A stretch of 64,000 nt of DNA from Bradyrhizobium lablabi (GCF_001440475.1 NZ_LLYB01000090.1:334-64333); one strand, 5' to 3'; positions 1 through 8,696 are shown, numbered from the stretch's first letter. The notes: generated from the sequence alone by a model not told the origin. A program made the numbers and translations.

Positions 1-1135
1 CGCTCGGGCCGACGATGCCGAGCGCCTGGCCGCCGCCGAGCTCGAATGTCAGGTCCCTGATGACAGGCTCCTTGCGCGTCGGCAGCAGGCAGCGCAGTTC
101 GCGCACCTCGATCGTGTTGCGCGCCCGCGGCACGATGGTGTGCGGCGGCGTCAGATCGATGTCCCCGAGCAGCTCGCGCACTTCCGCATAGGCCTCGCGC
201 GCGCCGATGAACTGCTTCCAGGTGCCGACCGCCTGTTCCACCGGAACCAGCGCCCGGCCCATCACAATGCTGGCCGCGAAGATCGTTGCCGGCGTGATGG
301 CGTGGTCGATGGCAAGCCAGGCGCCGGTGCCGAGCATCAGCGATTGCAAGAGCAGGCGGAAGAAGCGGATCGAGGAGGTCATCACCGCGTTCTTGTCGCT
401 GGCCTGCGCCTGTTGCAGCAGCATCGACGAGCGCTGGCTCTGCCAGTTGCGCTCCACCGCCGGCTGCATGCCCATCGCGCGGATGACGTCGGCATGGCGC
501 AGGATGTTTTCGGTGAACACGTAGGACTGGTTGCCGGCGGCTTCCGCTTCCTTCATCGGCTCGCGGGTCATCACCTCGTTGAGGCCCGCAAGCCCGAGCA
601 GCAGGATGGCGCCGATGGTCGCGACGACGCCGAGCAGGGGATGGATGAAGAACAGCAGCATCAGGTAGATCGGGATCCACGGCAGGTCGAACGCGAAATA
701 GATGCCGGGGCCGGTCACAAAGGTGCGGAACTGATCGAGATTGCGCAATTGCTGCGCGCCACGCGATGCGCCGCGCTGCGCCGAGCGGACCACCAGCGCC
801 TCGAACACGCGCGCCGACAATTCCATGTCGAGGCGGATGCCGCAGCGGATCAGGATGCAGGAGCGCACCGCGTCCAGCGCCGCCATGGTGAGCAGCGCGA
901 TGGCAAGGATCAGGGTTAGAAGGACGAGCGTGGAGACATTCTCGTTCAGCAGCACCCGGTTATAGACCTGCATCAGATAGAGCGGCGAACTCAGATAGAG
1001 CAGGTTGATGCCGCTGGAGAACAGCCCGGCCCACAGAAAGTGCGGCCACAGCGCGACCAGCGCCTGGCGAACGTCATCGATCCGGCGCCGTGGGGCTATG
1101 GATTCGTCGAGGGCGGTCAGCGTGCCCGTAGGCAT
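1..1135 (-). CDS. Type I secretion ABC transporter (permease/ATPase), PrtD-like, partial
   Basis: The reverse strand reads open from an ATG at 1135 to the window edge, so the 3' end is missing. The visible 378 residues hold a transmembrane domain (hydrophobic stretches near residues 27-50, 62-82 and 135-175, including LPWIPIYLMLLFFIHPLLG) followed by the start of the nucleotide-binding domain. The frame is cut at GIVGPS, just inside the Walker A motif. This order and these motifs match PrtD/HasD-type exporters that pair with an HlyD-family adaptor and TolC to move unfolded proteins out of the cell in one step. The adaptor gene would be expected just beyond the left edge. The gene lies 128 bases downstream of a small Gly/Ala-rich gene on the same strand, which may be a substrate. 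The family call is firm; the substrate is inferred. Confidence 0.88.
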   Translation of the reverse strand, partial: MPTGTLTALDESIAPRRRIDDVRQALVALWPHFLWAGLFSSGINLLYLSSPLYLMQVYNRVLLNENVSTLVLLTLILAIALLTMAALDAVRSCILIRCGIRLDMELSARVFEALVVRSAQRGASRGAQQLRNLDQFRTFVTGPGIYFAFDLPWIPIYLMLLFFIHPLLGVVATIGAILLLGLAGLNEVMTREPMKEAEAAGNQSYVFTENILRHADVIRAMGMQPAVERNWQSQRSSMLLQQAQASDKNAVMTSSIRFFRLLLQSLMLGTGAWLAIDHAITPATIFAASIVMGRALVPVEQAVGTWKQFIGAREAYAEVRELLGDIDLTPPHTIVPRARNTIEVRELRCLLPTRKEPVIRDLTFELGGGQALGIVGPS

Positions 1136-1208
1136 CAGGCGATCACCTTAAGCGAGTTGATACAATGCTGCGCGATCGGCTCGTGCAGCGCAGGCCGTAA
1201 AGACGTGA

Positions 1209-1229
1209 CGTGGGGATGCGCTCCCCACG
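1209..1229. terminator. Perfect hairpin between the small Gly-rich gene and the T1SS gene
   Basis: An 8-bp perfect stem (CGTGGGGA / TCCCCACG) encloses a 5-base loop. On the plus strand a T6 run follows at 1236-1241; on the minus strand, the direction of both flanking genes, the T run becomes a 5' A run and no strong U tract follows. It could be a weak attenuator that lets the upstream small gene be expressed more than the transporter. Confidence 0.45.
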
Positions 1230-1263
1230 CCGCGCGTTTTTTGAATGTCTGGCTTAGCCGGAG

Positions 1264-1554
1264 TTAGGCGAGGCCGTGGAGCAGGCCACCGACATCGAGA
1301 TGGCCGACATCGCCGCTGGCACCGATCAGGGTCGGTGCGGAAACCGAAGTGTCGACACCGTCGAGCCCGGCAGAGAGATCGATGCTCGGGTTCGTCTCGA
1401 TGACGGCGCCGAGATCGAGCGTGTGCGAGAGGTCCGCCGTGGCGCCGGCGCTGGCCGAAGCACTGCCGCCGGCAGTTGCGCCGCCAAGGACGCCGGTGGC
1501 GGTTCCGAGCAGGCCATCGACGGTACCAAGCAGGTTTCCGAGTAGTGCAGCCAT
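1264..1554 (-). CDS. Small Gly/Ala/Ser-rich protein, possible T1SS substrate, 96 aa
   Basis: The start at 1554 is chosen because an AGGAG Shine-Dalgarno lies 8 bases upstream; the frame remains open further upstream but that stretch lacks coding character. The 96-residue product is acidic and very rich in Gly, Ala, Ser, Leu and Asp, with an amphipathic leucine-rich start (MAALLGNLLGTVDGLLG) and repeated GLLG/GVLGG turns. It has no cysteine and no RTX nonapeptides. It is encoded just upstream of, and collinear with, a type I secretion ABC transporter, so a secreted small protein is a reasonable guess. I do not recognise the family. It could also be a cell-surface or assembly protein unrelated to the exporter. 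Confidence 0.6.
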   Translation of the reverse strand: MAALLGNLLGTVDGLLGTATGVLGGATAGGSASASAGATADLSHTLDLGAVIETNPSIDLSAGLDGVDTSVSAPTLIGASGDVGHLDVGGLLHGLA

Positions 1555-1804
1555 GTAGTCAACTCCTATGAAGGTTGGCTGGAATGCGACGAACGTCGCG
1601 CTGCACAAAGCTTCGGGAGTCGAGAAAGGTTGCGGACTCACATGCGGCCATTTGGTGATCATTTGTTGGGAGGGGGAACTGGCGGGGTCGCGAACACGCG
1701 CGTCGTATGCCGCCATGCGCTGTGGCATCGTCACTGCATCGAAGCCGGGCATTGGCGTGCGGGCGATGATATGAAATGTTCCCGTGACAGTAATTGGAAA
1801 GTCG

Positions 1805-3049
1805 ATGTCGGAACGAAATGCAGATGTCGTGGTGCTCGGCGCGGGCATCGTCGGCGTGTCAACAGCCTATGCCGCGCGGCAGCGCGGGATGTCGGTCGTC
1901 CTGATCGACCGGCGCGAGCCGGGCAGCGAAACCTCCTACGGCAATGCGGGCATCATCAGCAGCGGCTCGGTATCGCCGCTCAACAATCCGTCGCTGTGGA
2001 AGTCGCTGCCGAAATATCTGGGCAACCGCCATGCGGCATTGCGCTGGAATCCGCTCTGGGCGGTACGAAACGCGGGATGGGTCGCGCGTTTCCTGGCGAA
2101 TTCGGCGACCTCACGGTTTGAGCCACGGGCGACCGCGCTGCATGGGCTGATCGGTGCATCGGCCAGGCTGCACCGGGAATGGATCGTGAAGGCGGGGGTG
2201 GGGCATCGGCTTCGCGAAACCGGCTGGCTCCGCGCGTGGCGCAGCGATGCGGTCGCGTCGGCGAAGCAGGAGCAGGCGATGCTGGCCGACTACGGCATCG
2301 CCAGCGAATTGCTCGACCGCCAGGCCATCTCCGCGCTCGAGCCTGACATCGTGCCCGTTTACAAAGTTGGTTTGCTGCATACAGAGACCGCCTCGGTCGA
2401 TTCGCCGGGCGCCGTGGTCAAGGCCTATGCGCGGATGCTTGAGGGCGCCGGCGGCGAGGTCAGGCGGGCAGAGATCAAGGCGATTACTCCGGACGGCAAT
2501 CGCTGGCGCGTGGTGCTGGCCAGTGGCGAGATTTCGGCGCGGCATGTGGTGGTTGCGCTCGGACCCTGGTCCGCGGACATCTTGCGGCCGCTTGGCTATC
2601 GCGTCCCGCTCGCCTTTGAACGCGGCTATCATCGCGAATTCAAGCCGAACCCGGCGCGTTCGTTGCGCCGTCCGGTCTACGACATCGACGGCGGCTTCAT
2701 CATGACCCCGATGGAGCAGGGCATCCGCGTCACCTCGGGCGTCGAATTGACCGATCGCGATGCGCCGTCGTCCTTCGCCCAGCTTGACCAGGTCGTTCCG
2801 CTCGCACGCGGCGTCGCCGAATTCGGCGACGCCGTCGGCGAAGCATGGCGCGGCTCGCGGCCGACGCTGCCCGACAGTCTGCCGATGATCGGGCCAGCCC
2901 CGCGACATGCCGGGCTGTGGCTCGCGTTCGGCAACCAGCATATCGGTTTTACGACAGGTCCCGCGACCGGCGCCGCCATTGCGGCCATGATCAGCGGTGC
3001 GCCTTCGTCTTACGATGTCGCCCCGTTCGCGCCGGGGCGCTACATCTGA
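1805..3049 (+). CDS. FAD-dependent oxidoreductase, D-amino acid dehydrogenase-like (DadA family)
   Basis: The 414-residue product opens with a Rossmann dinucleotide fold (VVVLGAGIVGVSTAYAARQ) and ends with the family's closing GNQHIGFTTGPATGAAIA segment, typical of DAO/DadA flavoproteins that oxidise D-amino acids or related amines at the inner membrane. Length matches DadA (about 415-430). The ATG at 1805 is preferred over the in-frame GTG at 1784 because GGAAA sits five bases upstream of it and the Rossmann strand begins seven residues later. It stands alone on the plus strand, with no alanine racemase or transporter directly adjoining. A sarcosine or glycine oxidase-like specificity cannot be excluded. 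Confidence 0.85.
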   Translation: MSERNADVVVLGAGIVGVSTAYAARQRGMSVVLIDRREPGSETSYGNAGIISSGSVSPLNNPSLWKSLPKYLGNRHAALRWNPLWAVRNAGWVARFLANSATSRFEPRATALHGLIGASARLHREWIVKAGVGHRLRETGWLRAWRSDAVASAKQEQAMLADYGIASELLDRQAISALEPDIVPVYKVGLLHTETASVDSPGAVVKAYARMLEGAGGEVRRAEIKAITPDGNRWRVVLASGEISARHVVVALGPWSADILRPLGYRVPLAFERGYHREFKPNPARSLRRPVYDIDGGFIMTPMEQGIRVTSGVELTDRDAPSSFAQLDQVVPLARGVAEFGDAVGEAWRGSRPTLPDSLPMIGPAPRHAGLWLAFGNQHIGFTTGPATGAAIAAMISGAPSSYDVAPFAPGRYI

Positions 3050-3064
3050 GCCGATGACGACCGA

Positions 3065-3544
3065 TCACGCTGCGATCGAAGTCGCCTTCGGTTTCCGGCG
3101 GTAGGCGATGAAGCCAACGCCGGCGAAGCCGAGGATCATCATTGCCCAGGTGGAAGGCTCGGGAACGGCGCCCGTCACAAAATTCGAGCTGAAACTGTCG
3201 GCGTTCAGGCGGAGGTCTTTGAAGGTAATCGTGTTGAAGCTGCTGCCGGCATATTCCTCGAGCAGAAACACGTCGAGCGTGAGCTGCTGGTTGGTGAAGC
3301 CCGAAATCGTAAACGTGCCGCCGTTGGCGCCGGGAGCGTAGGTCAATGAGTTGATGCTGAGAAAATTATTGACGTGAACGTCGGCAGAACTGGCGAAATG
3401 AAACACATCGGAAAAACTGTTGCTCGCATTGTGCAGTTCCAACCCGGCTTCTCCGTCCGGGCGCGCGCCCATCTTGCCGCTGCGCTGATCGGCTTTCGAA
3501 GGGCACGGACGCCACGGCGGATTGCGGAACCACGCAGCATCCAT
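3065..3544 (-). CDS. PEPxxWA-CTERM-type protein, N-terminally truncated remnant
   Basis: The C-terminus carries a clear sorting-signal tripartite tail: PEPSTWAMMILGFAGVGF, then a hydrophobic helix and a basic YRRKPK end. The middle part (VHVNNFLSINSLTYAPG and following) is a beta-rich, Ser/Asn-rich domain typical of these exported proteins. The signal peptide that such proteins need is absent: the first about 30 residues are Arg/Pro-rich and look non-coding, and only about 70 bases separate the frame from the next gene. I read this as a 5'-deleted gene. No exosortase gene is visible in the window. The C-terminal signal is seen directly; loss of function is inferred. Confidence 0.55.
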   Translation of the reverse strand: MDAAWFRNPPWRPCPSKADQRSGKMGARPDGEAGLELHNASNSFSDVFHFASSADVHVNNFLSINSLTYAPGANGGTFTISGFTNQQLTLDVFLLEEYAGSSFNTITFKDLRLNADSFSSNFVTGAVPEPSTWAMMILGFAGVGFIAYRRKPKATSIAA

Positions 3545-3614
3545 TCGAGTCAGTTCGAACGGTCTTGATCTCGCCTACCGCGGGGACGCGCCAGGCTTTC
3601 CTGGTCCCGCCACT

Positions 3615-4457
3615 CTATCCTTGCGACAAACGCCGCTGGCGCAGCGTCGCAGCGCCAGCGGCGATCAGCATGAGGAAGCCGACAGCTCCGCTCACCCCGG
3701 CGATGACGAAGAACGGCCGCACCTCTGCGTCGGAGCTGAGGTCGAGCACGATCGGTGGCGACGCGATCGCGATGTTGTTCTTGCGGTAGTGCTCCCTGAC
3801 GGCCCCCGGGAGACCATCACGCACCAGAACGCCCGATTGCGTTATCTGGAAGGCTGGCGTCCGCTGCGGAAGCGTCGGCATGCTGCTGCCACCGGGCGGT
3901 ATATCGGCCGGCATGTTGGCCTTCATGAAATAGACGAGAGGCTGGCCCGGGCGCCAGGTCGGTGGCGTCAAAGGAGTGTAGCGGTCGAGCGTCGTCGTGC
4001 CGGCGGATTTACTTCCGAACTCGACGACGTATTCGGTTCGCGCGATGCCGGTGATTGTCACATGGGTTGATCGCGGCGTGTCCCCTTTCGACAGATCGAG
4101 GCTCTCGACCTCGAACGTCTCCGTCGACTTCGCATAGCCGTACCAGCCGGCCCCAACCGCGACCGCCAGGGCCACGACACCCAGAAGCGCGAAAATCGCG
4201 GGTGATCCGGCGCCCGAGCCGGCACTGCGCAATTGATCCTGCATGCCGGTAAGACTGATGAGCACGGCCGCGGGACTGAGCAGGACCAGAAGCGAAACGA
4301 TCAGGGTGAGCTTCAATCCGTAGGAGCCGAAGTGCTCCAATTGCCACTCGGCGGCCAGCCGAAAGAGCCCGGAGTAAGAGTACCACTCGTAGAAAATATA
4401 AGCGCAGGCTGCCGCGAAGTAGAGCCAAATGACCCATTTCAGACCGGACTTCATCAT
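3615..4457 (-). CDS. Multi-pass membrane protein of unknown function
   Basis: This 280-residue protein has hydrophobic segments near residues 8-25, 48-72, 86-108 and 248-270, with a soluble domain of about 140 residues between the third and fourth. The soluble part contains no motif I recognise (THVTITGIARTEYVVEFGSK region). A GGAGG lies immediately before two successive ATGs; the second ATG, at 4454, has the better spacing, so the true product may start one codon later. It has a short intergenic gap to the downstream PEP-CTERM remnant on the same strand. No function is proposed. Confidence 0.7.
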   Translation of the reverse strand: MMKSGLKWVIWLYFAAACAYIFYEWYSYSGLFRLAAEWQLEHFGSYGLKLTLIVSLLVLLSPAAVLISLTGMQDQLRSAGSGAGSPAIFALLGVVALAVAVGAGWYGYAKSTETFEVESLDLSKGDTPRSTHVTITGIARTEYVVEFGSKSAGTTTLDRYTPLTPPTWRPGQPLVYFMKANMPADIPPGGSSMPTLPQRTPAFQITQSGVLVRDGLPGAVREHYRKNNIAIASPPIVLDLSSDAEVRPFFVIAGVSGAVGFLMLIAAGAATLRQRRLSQG

Positions 4458-4825
4458 TCCTCCAGTGCCAGCATCGGCCGCAAATACGCAACGCGACGCT
4501 CGGTCGGGATTGCGTCAATCCTGCGGTGCGGACTGAGACATATTTGGGACGTCACGGAATAAGACGGATGGCTTGCGTTTTTTCCTTGGAGGAGCCCGCG
4601 AAAATGTTCGGCTGCACCCGCCCGGCAGCATGAGGCTGAGCGTCCCAAGCAAGGCGCCAACACCAACTCGCATCGCTCGAAAAATGGGCGTCGGCCTTTC
4701 GAAAAGTCACGCCGGGGAGGGCGCCGAAGCCCTGCGACATCTTGGGCCAGCGGATACTGATGCCGAATTGGTCCGGGAATGGCCAAGTTCCTCAATCAAG
4801 AAGGGACGAGAGATTGCATTGCCCG
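4458..4825. other. Gene-free intergenic stretch upstream of the sigma-54 promoter
   Basis: About 370 bases between the membrane-protein gene start and the sigma-54 site. Short open frames exist on both strands but none has a convincing ribosome binding site, codon pattern or recognisable motif. This is where binding sites for a sigma-54 enhancer-binding protein would be expected; I could not identify a clear dyad of a known type. Confidence 0.4.
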
Positions 4826-4843
4826 TTGGCACACACATTGCAA
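4826..4843 (+). promoter_or_regulatory. Sigma-54 (RpoN) -24/-12 promoter of the peptide-type ABC operon
   Basis: The sequence TTGGCACACACATTGCAA fits the sigma-54 consensus TGGCAC-N5-TTGCW exactly. The invariant GG is at 4828-4829 and the invariant GC at 4840-4841, ten bases apart as required. Transcription would start near 4853, giving a leader of about 125 bases before the first permease gene. This predicts control by RpoN plus an enhancer-binding protein, commonly linked to nitrogen supply. Confidence 0.75.
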
Positions 4844-4979
4844 TCATCGCAAAGGTCTGTCGTCGGGCGGGAATTCGTTGCAATCGTCTCTTGCATGGGG
4901 CGACAGTTTGGTGACACTTGCGCGTGCTTCGCCGACCTGAGAATGCGCCTGCGCGCCGGTCGGCGCTGGAGTTTTGGGG

Positions 4980-5897
4980 ATGTTGCGTTTGATTGCCCGC
5001 CGCCTTGCTCTCGGTGTGCTGGTCGCACTGACCGTGATGACGCTTGCATTCCTGTTGACGCGGCTGTCGGGCGATCTTGCGGTTTCGATCGCCGGCCCTT
5101 CGGCGACGCAGGCCGACGTCGAGATCGTGCGCAAGGCCTATGGCCTCGATCGCCCGCTCTATGTCCAGTTCTTCGCCTGGGTCGGCCGCGCCATGGTCGG
5201 CGATTTCGGCCAGAGCTATTTCTTCAAGGACAGCGTCGCCAACCTGATCCAGAAGCGCCTGCCGATCACGCTGACGCTTGGCCTCGTCGGCCTGAGCCTT
5301 GCCTTGATGATCTCGCTGCCGCTCGGCATTTTGGCGGCGCTGCGCGAAAACACCTGGATCGACCGCAGCGTCACCATGTTCACGATGGTCGGGCAGGCGA
5401 TTCCTAGCTTCTGGCTGGCATTGATCCTGATGATCGTGCTCGGCCTGCAGCTCGGCGTGCTGCCGATCTCGGGCACCGGCACCTGGCAGCATTTCGTGAT
5501 GCCGGGCATCGTGCTCGCCTTCACCGCTATCCCGGCACTGACGCGGCTGACCCGTTCCGGCATGATCGAGGCGATGGCCTCGGACTACATCCGCACTGCG
5601 CGCGCCAAAGGCCTGTCGCGGGCGCGCATCATCTTCAAGCACGCGCTGCGCAACGCCGCCATTCCCGTGGTGTCGATTGCGGCCGTGCAGCTCGGCTTCA
5701 TGCTGGGCGGCTCGATCGTCATCGAAACCGTGTTCGCACTGCATGGCGTCGGTTATCTCGGGTGGGAGAGCATCGCCAAGAACGATTTCCCCGTGGTGCA
5801 GGCGGTGGTGCTGGTGCTGGCCGTATTCTATATCGGCCTCACGCTGCTGGCCGATATCCTCAATGCGCTGCTCGATCCGAGGCTCAGGACGGGATGA
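4980..5897 (+). CDS. ABC transporter permease, DppB/OppB-type
   Basis: First gene of a five-gene uptake operon. The 305-residue protein has the layout of the DppB permease family: an N-terminal transmembrane helix (LIARRLALGVLVALTVMTLAF), a periplasmic stretch with YGLDRPLYVQF, and a five-helix core with the EAA loop (YIRTARAKGLSRARIIFKHALRNA) that contacts the ATPases. Length is normal for the family. The ATG at 4980 is chosen over a TTG at 4974 because GGAG lies eight bases upstream of it. Its stop overlaps the next start by the ATGA motif. A sigma-54 promoter precedes it. Confidence 0.92.
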   Translation: MLRLIARRLALGVLVALTVMTLAFLLTRLSGDLAVSIAGPSATQADVEIVRKAYGLDRPLYVQFFAWVGRAMVGDFGQSYFFKDSVANLIQKRLPITLTLGLVGLSLALMISLPLGILAALRENTWIDRSVTMFTMVGQAIPSFWLALILMIVLGLQLGVLPISGTGTWQHFVMPGIVLAFTAIPALTRLTRSGMIEAMASDYIRTARAKGLSRARIIFKHALRNAAIPVVSIAAVQLGFMLGGSIVIETVFALHGVGYLGWESIAKNDFPVVQAVVLVLAVFYIGLTLLADILNALLDPRLRTG

Positions 5898-6775
5898 GCG
5901 AACCGATTGCCATTCAGGCGCCGCAGCCGTCCAGCATCGCCACCTCCCGCATCGGCACGGCGGGCTTTGCGATCGGCATCGCCATCGTCGCGATCGTCCT
6001 GTTCGCCGCGCTGTTCGGCAATGCGCTGGTGCCGGCGGATCCGTTCACCCAGGATCTCGGCAATCGTCTCAAGCCGCCGTTCTGGATGGAAGGCACCCAG
6101 GCGGGTCACCTGCTCGGCACCGACCAGCTCGGGCGGGACTATCTGGCGCGGCTGGTCTATGGCGCTCGCATTTCGCTGCTGATCGGCATCATGACGGTTA
6201 TCACCTCGGGCCTGATCGGCATCACGCTCGGCGTGCTCGGCGGCTTCTTCGGCGGCCGCGTCGATGATTTCGTTTTGTTCGCGATCACCACGCGGTTGTC
6301 TATCCCGGTCGTGCTGGTCGCGCTTGCGGTGGTCGGGCTGATGGGGTCGGGCCTCGGGCTCGTCGTCGCCACCCTTGGCCTTCTGTTATGGGACCGCTTT
6401 GCCGTGGTCGCGCGCGCCACCACCATGCAGGTCCGCAACAACGACTATGTCAGCGCCGCCTGGTGCGCCGGCGCCTCGATGCCGCATATCCTGATCAAGG
6501 AGATTTTGCCGAACATCGCCAGCCATCTCGCCGTGGTGGCGACGCTGGAGATGGCGCTGGCGATTTTGCTGGAGGCTGCGCTGTCGTTCCTTGGGTTGGG
6601 TGTACCGCCGCCGCTGCCGTCCTGGGGCCTGATGATCGCCGAGGGCAAGGACTACATGTTTTTTTCGCCCTGGGTGATCATGATTCCCGGCGTCGCGCTG
6701 TTCATCCTGGTGCTCGGCATCAATCTGGTCGGTGATGGCCTGCGCAACCTGCTCGGCGCGGAGCGGCTCAGATGA
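5894..6775 (+). CDS. ABC transporter permease, DppC/OppC-type
   Basis: Second permease, 293 residues, starting at the ATG that overlaps the previous stop. It shows the DppC pattern: a cytoplasmic N-terminus, one transmembrane helix (residues 19-45), the HLLGTDQLGRDYLARLVYGAR motif region, then a core with the EAA loop (YVSAAWCAGASMPHILIKEI) and the conserved SFLGLGVPPPLPSWG segment. It would form a heterodimer with the upstream permease in the inner membrane. It overlaps the next gene by four bases (ATGA), which indicates translational coupling. Confidence 0.92.
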   Translation: MSEPIAIQAPQPSSIATSRIGTAGFAIGIAIVAIVLFAALFGNALVPADPFTQDLGNRLKPPFWMEGTQAGHLLGTDQLGRDYLARLVYGARISLLIGIMTVITSGLIGITLGVLGGFFGGRVDDFVLFAITTRLSIPVVLVALAVVGLMGSGLGLVVATLGLLLWDRFAVVARATTMQVRNNDYVSAAWCAGASMPHILIKEILPNIASHLAVVATLEMALAILLEAALSFLGLGVPPPLPSWGLMIAEGKDYMFFSPWVIMIPGVALFILVLGINLVGDGLRNLLGAERLR

Positions 6776-7749
6776 GCACGCTTCTGGAAATCGAAGGGCT
6801 CGAGGTGACATTCGGTCGCACCGCCGCAGTGCGCGGCGCCTCGTTCCGGGTCGAGCGGGGCGAGACCCATTGCCTGGTCGGCGAATCCGGCTGCGGCAAA
6901 TCGGTGAGCGCACTCGCGGTGATGAGCCTGCTCGCCCGCGGTGGCCAGCGTTCAGCGAAGAAGATGAGCTTTGCCGGCACCGATCTCACCTCGCTGTCGG
7001 ACCGCGAGATGGCGCGCATCCGCGGCAACCGCATGGCGATGATCTTCCAGGAGCCAATGACCAGCCTCAATCCGGCCTTCACCATCGGCTCGCAGATGGC
7101 GGAGGTGATGACGCGCCACAAGGGCGGCTCGCGTGCGGCCGCGCTCGATCGCGCCGCCGAATTGATGGCCCGCGTCGGCATCACCGCGCCCGGCATGCGG
7201 CTCGGCCAGTTTCCGCACCAGCTCTCGGGCGGCCTGCGCCAGCGCGTGATGATCGCGATGGCGCTGATGTGCGATCCGGAACTCTTGATCGCCGACGAGC
7301 CGACCACCGCGCTCGATGTCACCGTGCAGGCGCAGATCCTGCGGCTGCTGGCCGGCCTCAAGCGCGAGCTTGGCCTCTCGATCCTGCTGATCACCCATGA
7401 CCTCGGCATCGTCGCCCGCGTCGCCGATCATGTGTCCGTCATGTATGCCGGCGAGGTGGTCGAGCGCGCGCCGACCGCGGAATTGTTCCGCGCGCCGCAA
7501 CACCCTTACACGCGCGGCCTGCTGTCGTGCGTGCCGGTGCCGGGCCGGGTGCAGCGCGATCGACCGCTCGGCTCGATCCCGGGCGTAGTGCCAGCGATCG
7601 GGGCGGGCTTTGCCGGCTGCGCATTCCGCTCGCGCTGCGGACATGCCGACGAGACATGCACGCGCGCGATACCGCGGCGGCAGGCGGGCGACGCGCATGA
7701 TTATCTTTGCCGGCTCGAGCCGGACTGGGCGGAGCCGCAACCCGCATGA
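6772..7749 (+). CDS. ABC transporter ATP-binding protein, DppD/OppD-type
   Basis: The 325-residue ATPase has Walker A GESGCGKS near residue 40, a Q-loop (MIFQEPMTSLNP), the signature LSGGLRQR, Walker B LLIADEPTTALDVT and the H-loop ITHDLG. It ends with the oligopeptide-family C-terminal extension containing the conserved cysteines of a probable iron-sulfur or structural site (FAGCAFRSRCGHADETC). It powers import of peptides or related solutes with its partner downstream. Translationally coupled at both ends by four-base overlaps. Confidence 0.93.
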   Translation: MSTLLEIEGLEVTFGRTAAVRGASFRVERGETHCLVGESGCGKSVSALAVMSLLARGGQRSAKKMSFAGTDLTSLSDREMARIRGNRMAMIFQEPMTSLNPAFTIGSQMAEVMTRHKGGSRAAALDRAAELMARVGITAPGMRLGQFPHQLSGGLRQRVMIAMALMCDPELLIADEPTTALDVTVQAQILRLLAGLKRELGLSILLITHDLGIVARVADHVSVMYAGEVVERAPTAELFRAPQHPYTRGLLSCVPVPGRVQRDRPLGSIPGVVPAIGAGFAGCAFRSRCGHADETCTRAIPRRQAGDAHDYLCRLEPDWAEPQPA

Positions 7750-8696
7750 CCGCCGCGATCGAGGTTCAGAATTTACGGTGCGAGTTTCGCGTGCGCACCG
7801 GCGTGATGTCGCAGGAAAAGCGCGTGATCGCGGTCGACAATGTCACATTCAGCGTGCCGGCCGGCAGCGTGCTCGGCGTCGTCGGCGAGTCCGGCTGCGG
7901 CAAATCAACGCTGGCGCGCCTGATCCTCGGGCTGCTCAAGCCGACGGCGGGCACCGTGCTGGTCGATGGCAGGAGCCTGTTCGATCTCGACCGCAAGGCG
8001 CGGGCGCGGCTGATCCAGCCGGTGTTCCAGGATCCGTTCGCGTCGCTCAATCCGCGCCGGCGCATCAAGGACATCGTGGCGCTGCCGCTGGCGGCGCAGG
8101 GCACGTTCTCTCGCGGCGAGATCGAGCGCCGCGTCGGCGGCATTCTGGAGCGTGTCGGTCTCTCGGCCGCGATGGGCGAACGCATGCCGGCGCAACTCTC
8201 CGGCGGACAGCGCCAGCGCGCGGCGATTGCCCGGGCGCTGGTGCTGGAGCCCCGGATCGTGATCTGCGACGAGCCGACCAGCGCGCTCGACGTATCGGTG
8301 CAGGCGCAGATCCTCAATCTGCTGGCCGATCTGCGCCGCGATCTCGGGCTGACCTACCTCTTCATCAGCCACAATCTCGCGGTCGTCGAGCATGTCGCGA
8401 GCGAGGTCGCGGTGATGTATCTCGGCCGCTTCGTCGAGCGCAACGAAACCGACGCGCTGTTTCGCACGCCGCGGCACCCCTACACCAAGGCGCTCTTGGA
8501 AAGCGTGCTGACGCCGGAGCCGGGCAAGGGCGTGCCGGATATCGGCCTCGGCGACACCATGCCCGATCCGTCCAATATTCCGCCGGGCTGCCGGTTCAAC
8601 CCGCGCTGTCGCATCGCGGTCGAGCGCTGCCGGCATGAGACACCAACGCCCATGGTCCGGCCGCCCGCGGGGATGGTAGAATGTCATCTGGCATGA
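7746..8696 (+). CDS. ABC transporter ATP-binding protein, DppF/OppF-type
   Basis: The 316-residue second ATPase starts at the ATG overlapping the previous stop. It has Walker A GESGCGKST, Q-loop FQDPFASLNP, signature LSGGQRQR, Walker B VICDEPTSALDVS, H-loop SHNLAVV and the C-terminal cysteine-bearing extension (PGCRFNPRCRIAVERC). It pairs with the DppD-type subunit. An open frame reaches 13 codons upstream, but the overlap start is favoured by operon structure. Confidence 0.92.
   Translation: MTAAIEVQNLRCEFRVRTGVMSQEKRVIAVDNVTFSVPAGSVLGVVGESGCGKSTLARLILGLLKPTAGTVLVDGRSLFDLDRKARARLIQPVFQDPFASLNPRRRIKDIVALPLAAQGTFSRGEIERRVGGILERVGLSAAMGERMPAQLSGGQRQRAAIARALVLEPRIVICDEPTSALDVSVQAQILNLLADLRRDLGLTYLFISHNLAVVEHVASEVAVMYLGRFVERNETDALFRTPRHPYTKALLESVLTPEPGKGVPDIGLGDTMPDPSNIPPGCRFNPRCRIAVERCRHETPTPMVRPPAGMVECHLA

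Noticed and set aside
140..919. A 259-codon plus-strand frame at the left edge
   Set aside because: It lies opposite the T1SS transporter gene; its product is Arg/His/Gln/Asp-rich without any domain, while the reverse strand encodes a clear ABC transporter.
3065..3544. A PEP-CTERM/exosortase locus
   Set aside because: No exosortase, PrsK/PrsR-like or exopolysaccharide gene is nearby and the only candidate substrate is truncated.
4707..5744. A 345-codon minus-strand frame across the first permease gene
   Set aside because: Its His/Arg/Gln-rich product has no domain, and the plus strand encodes a complete DppB-type permease in a coupled operon.
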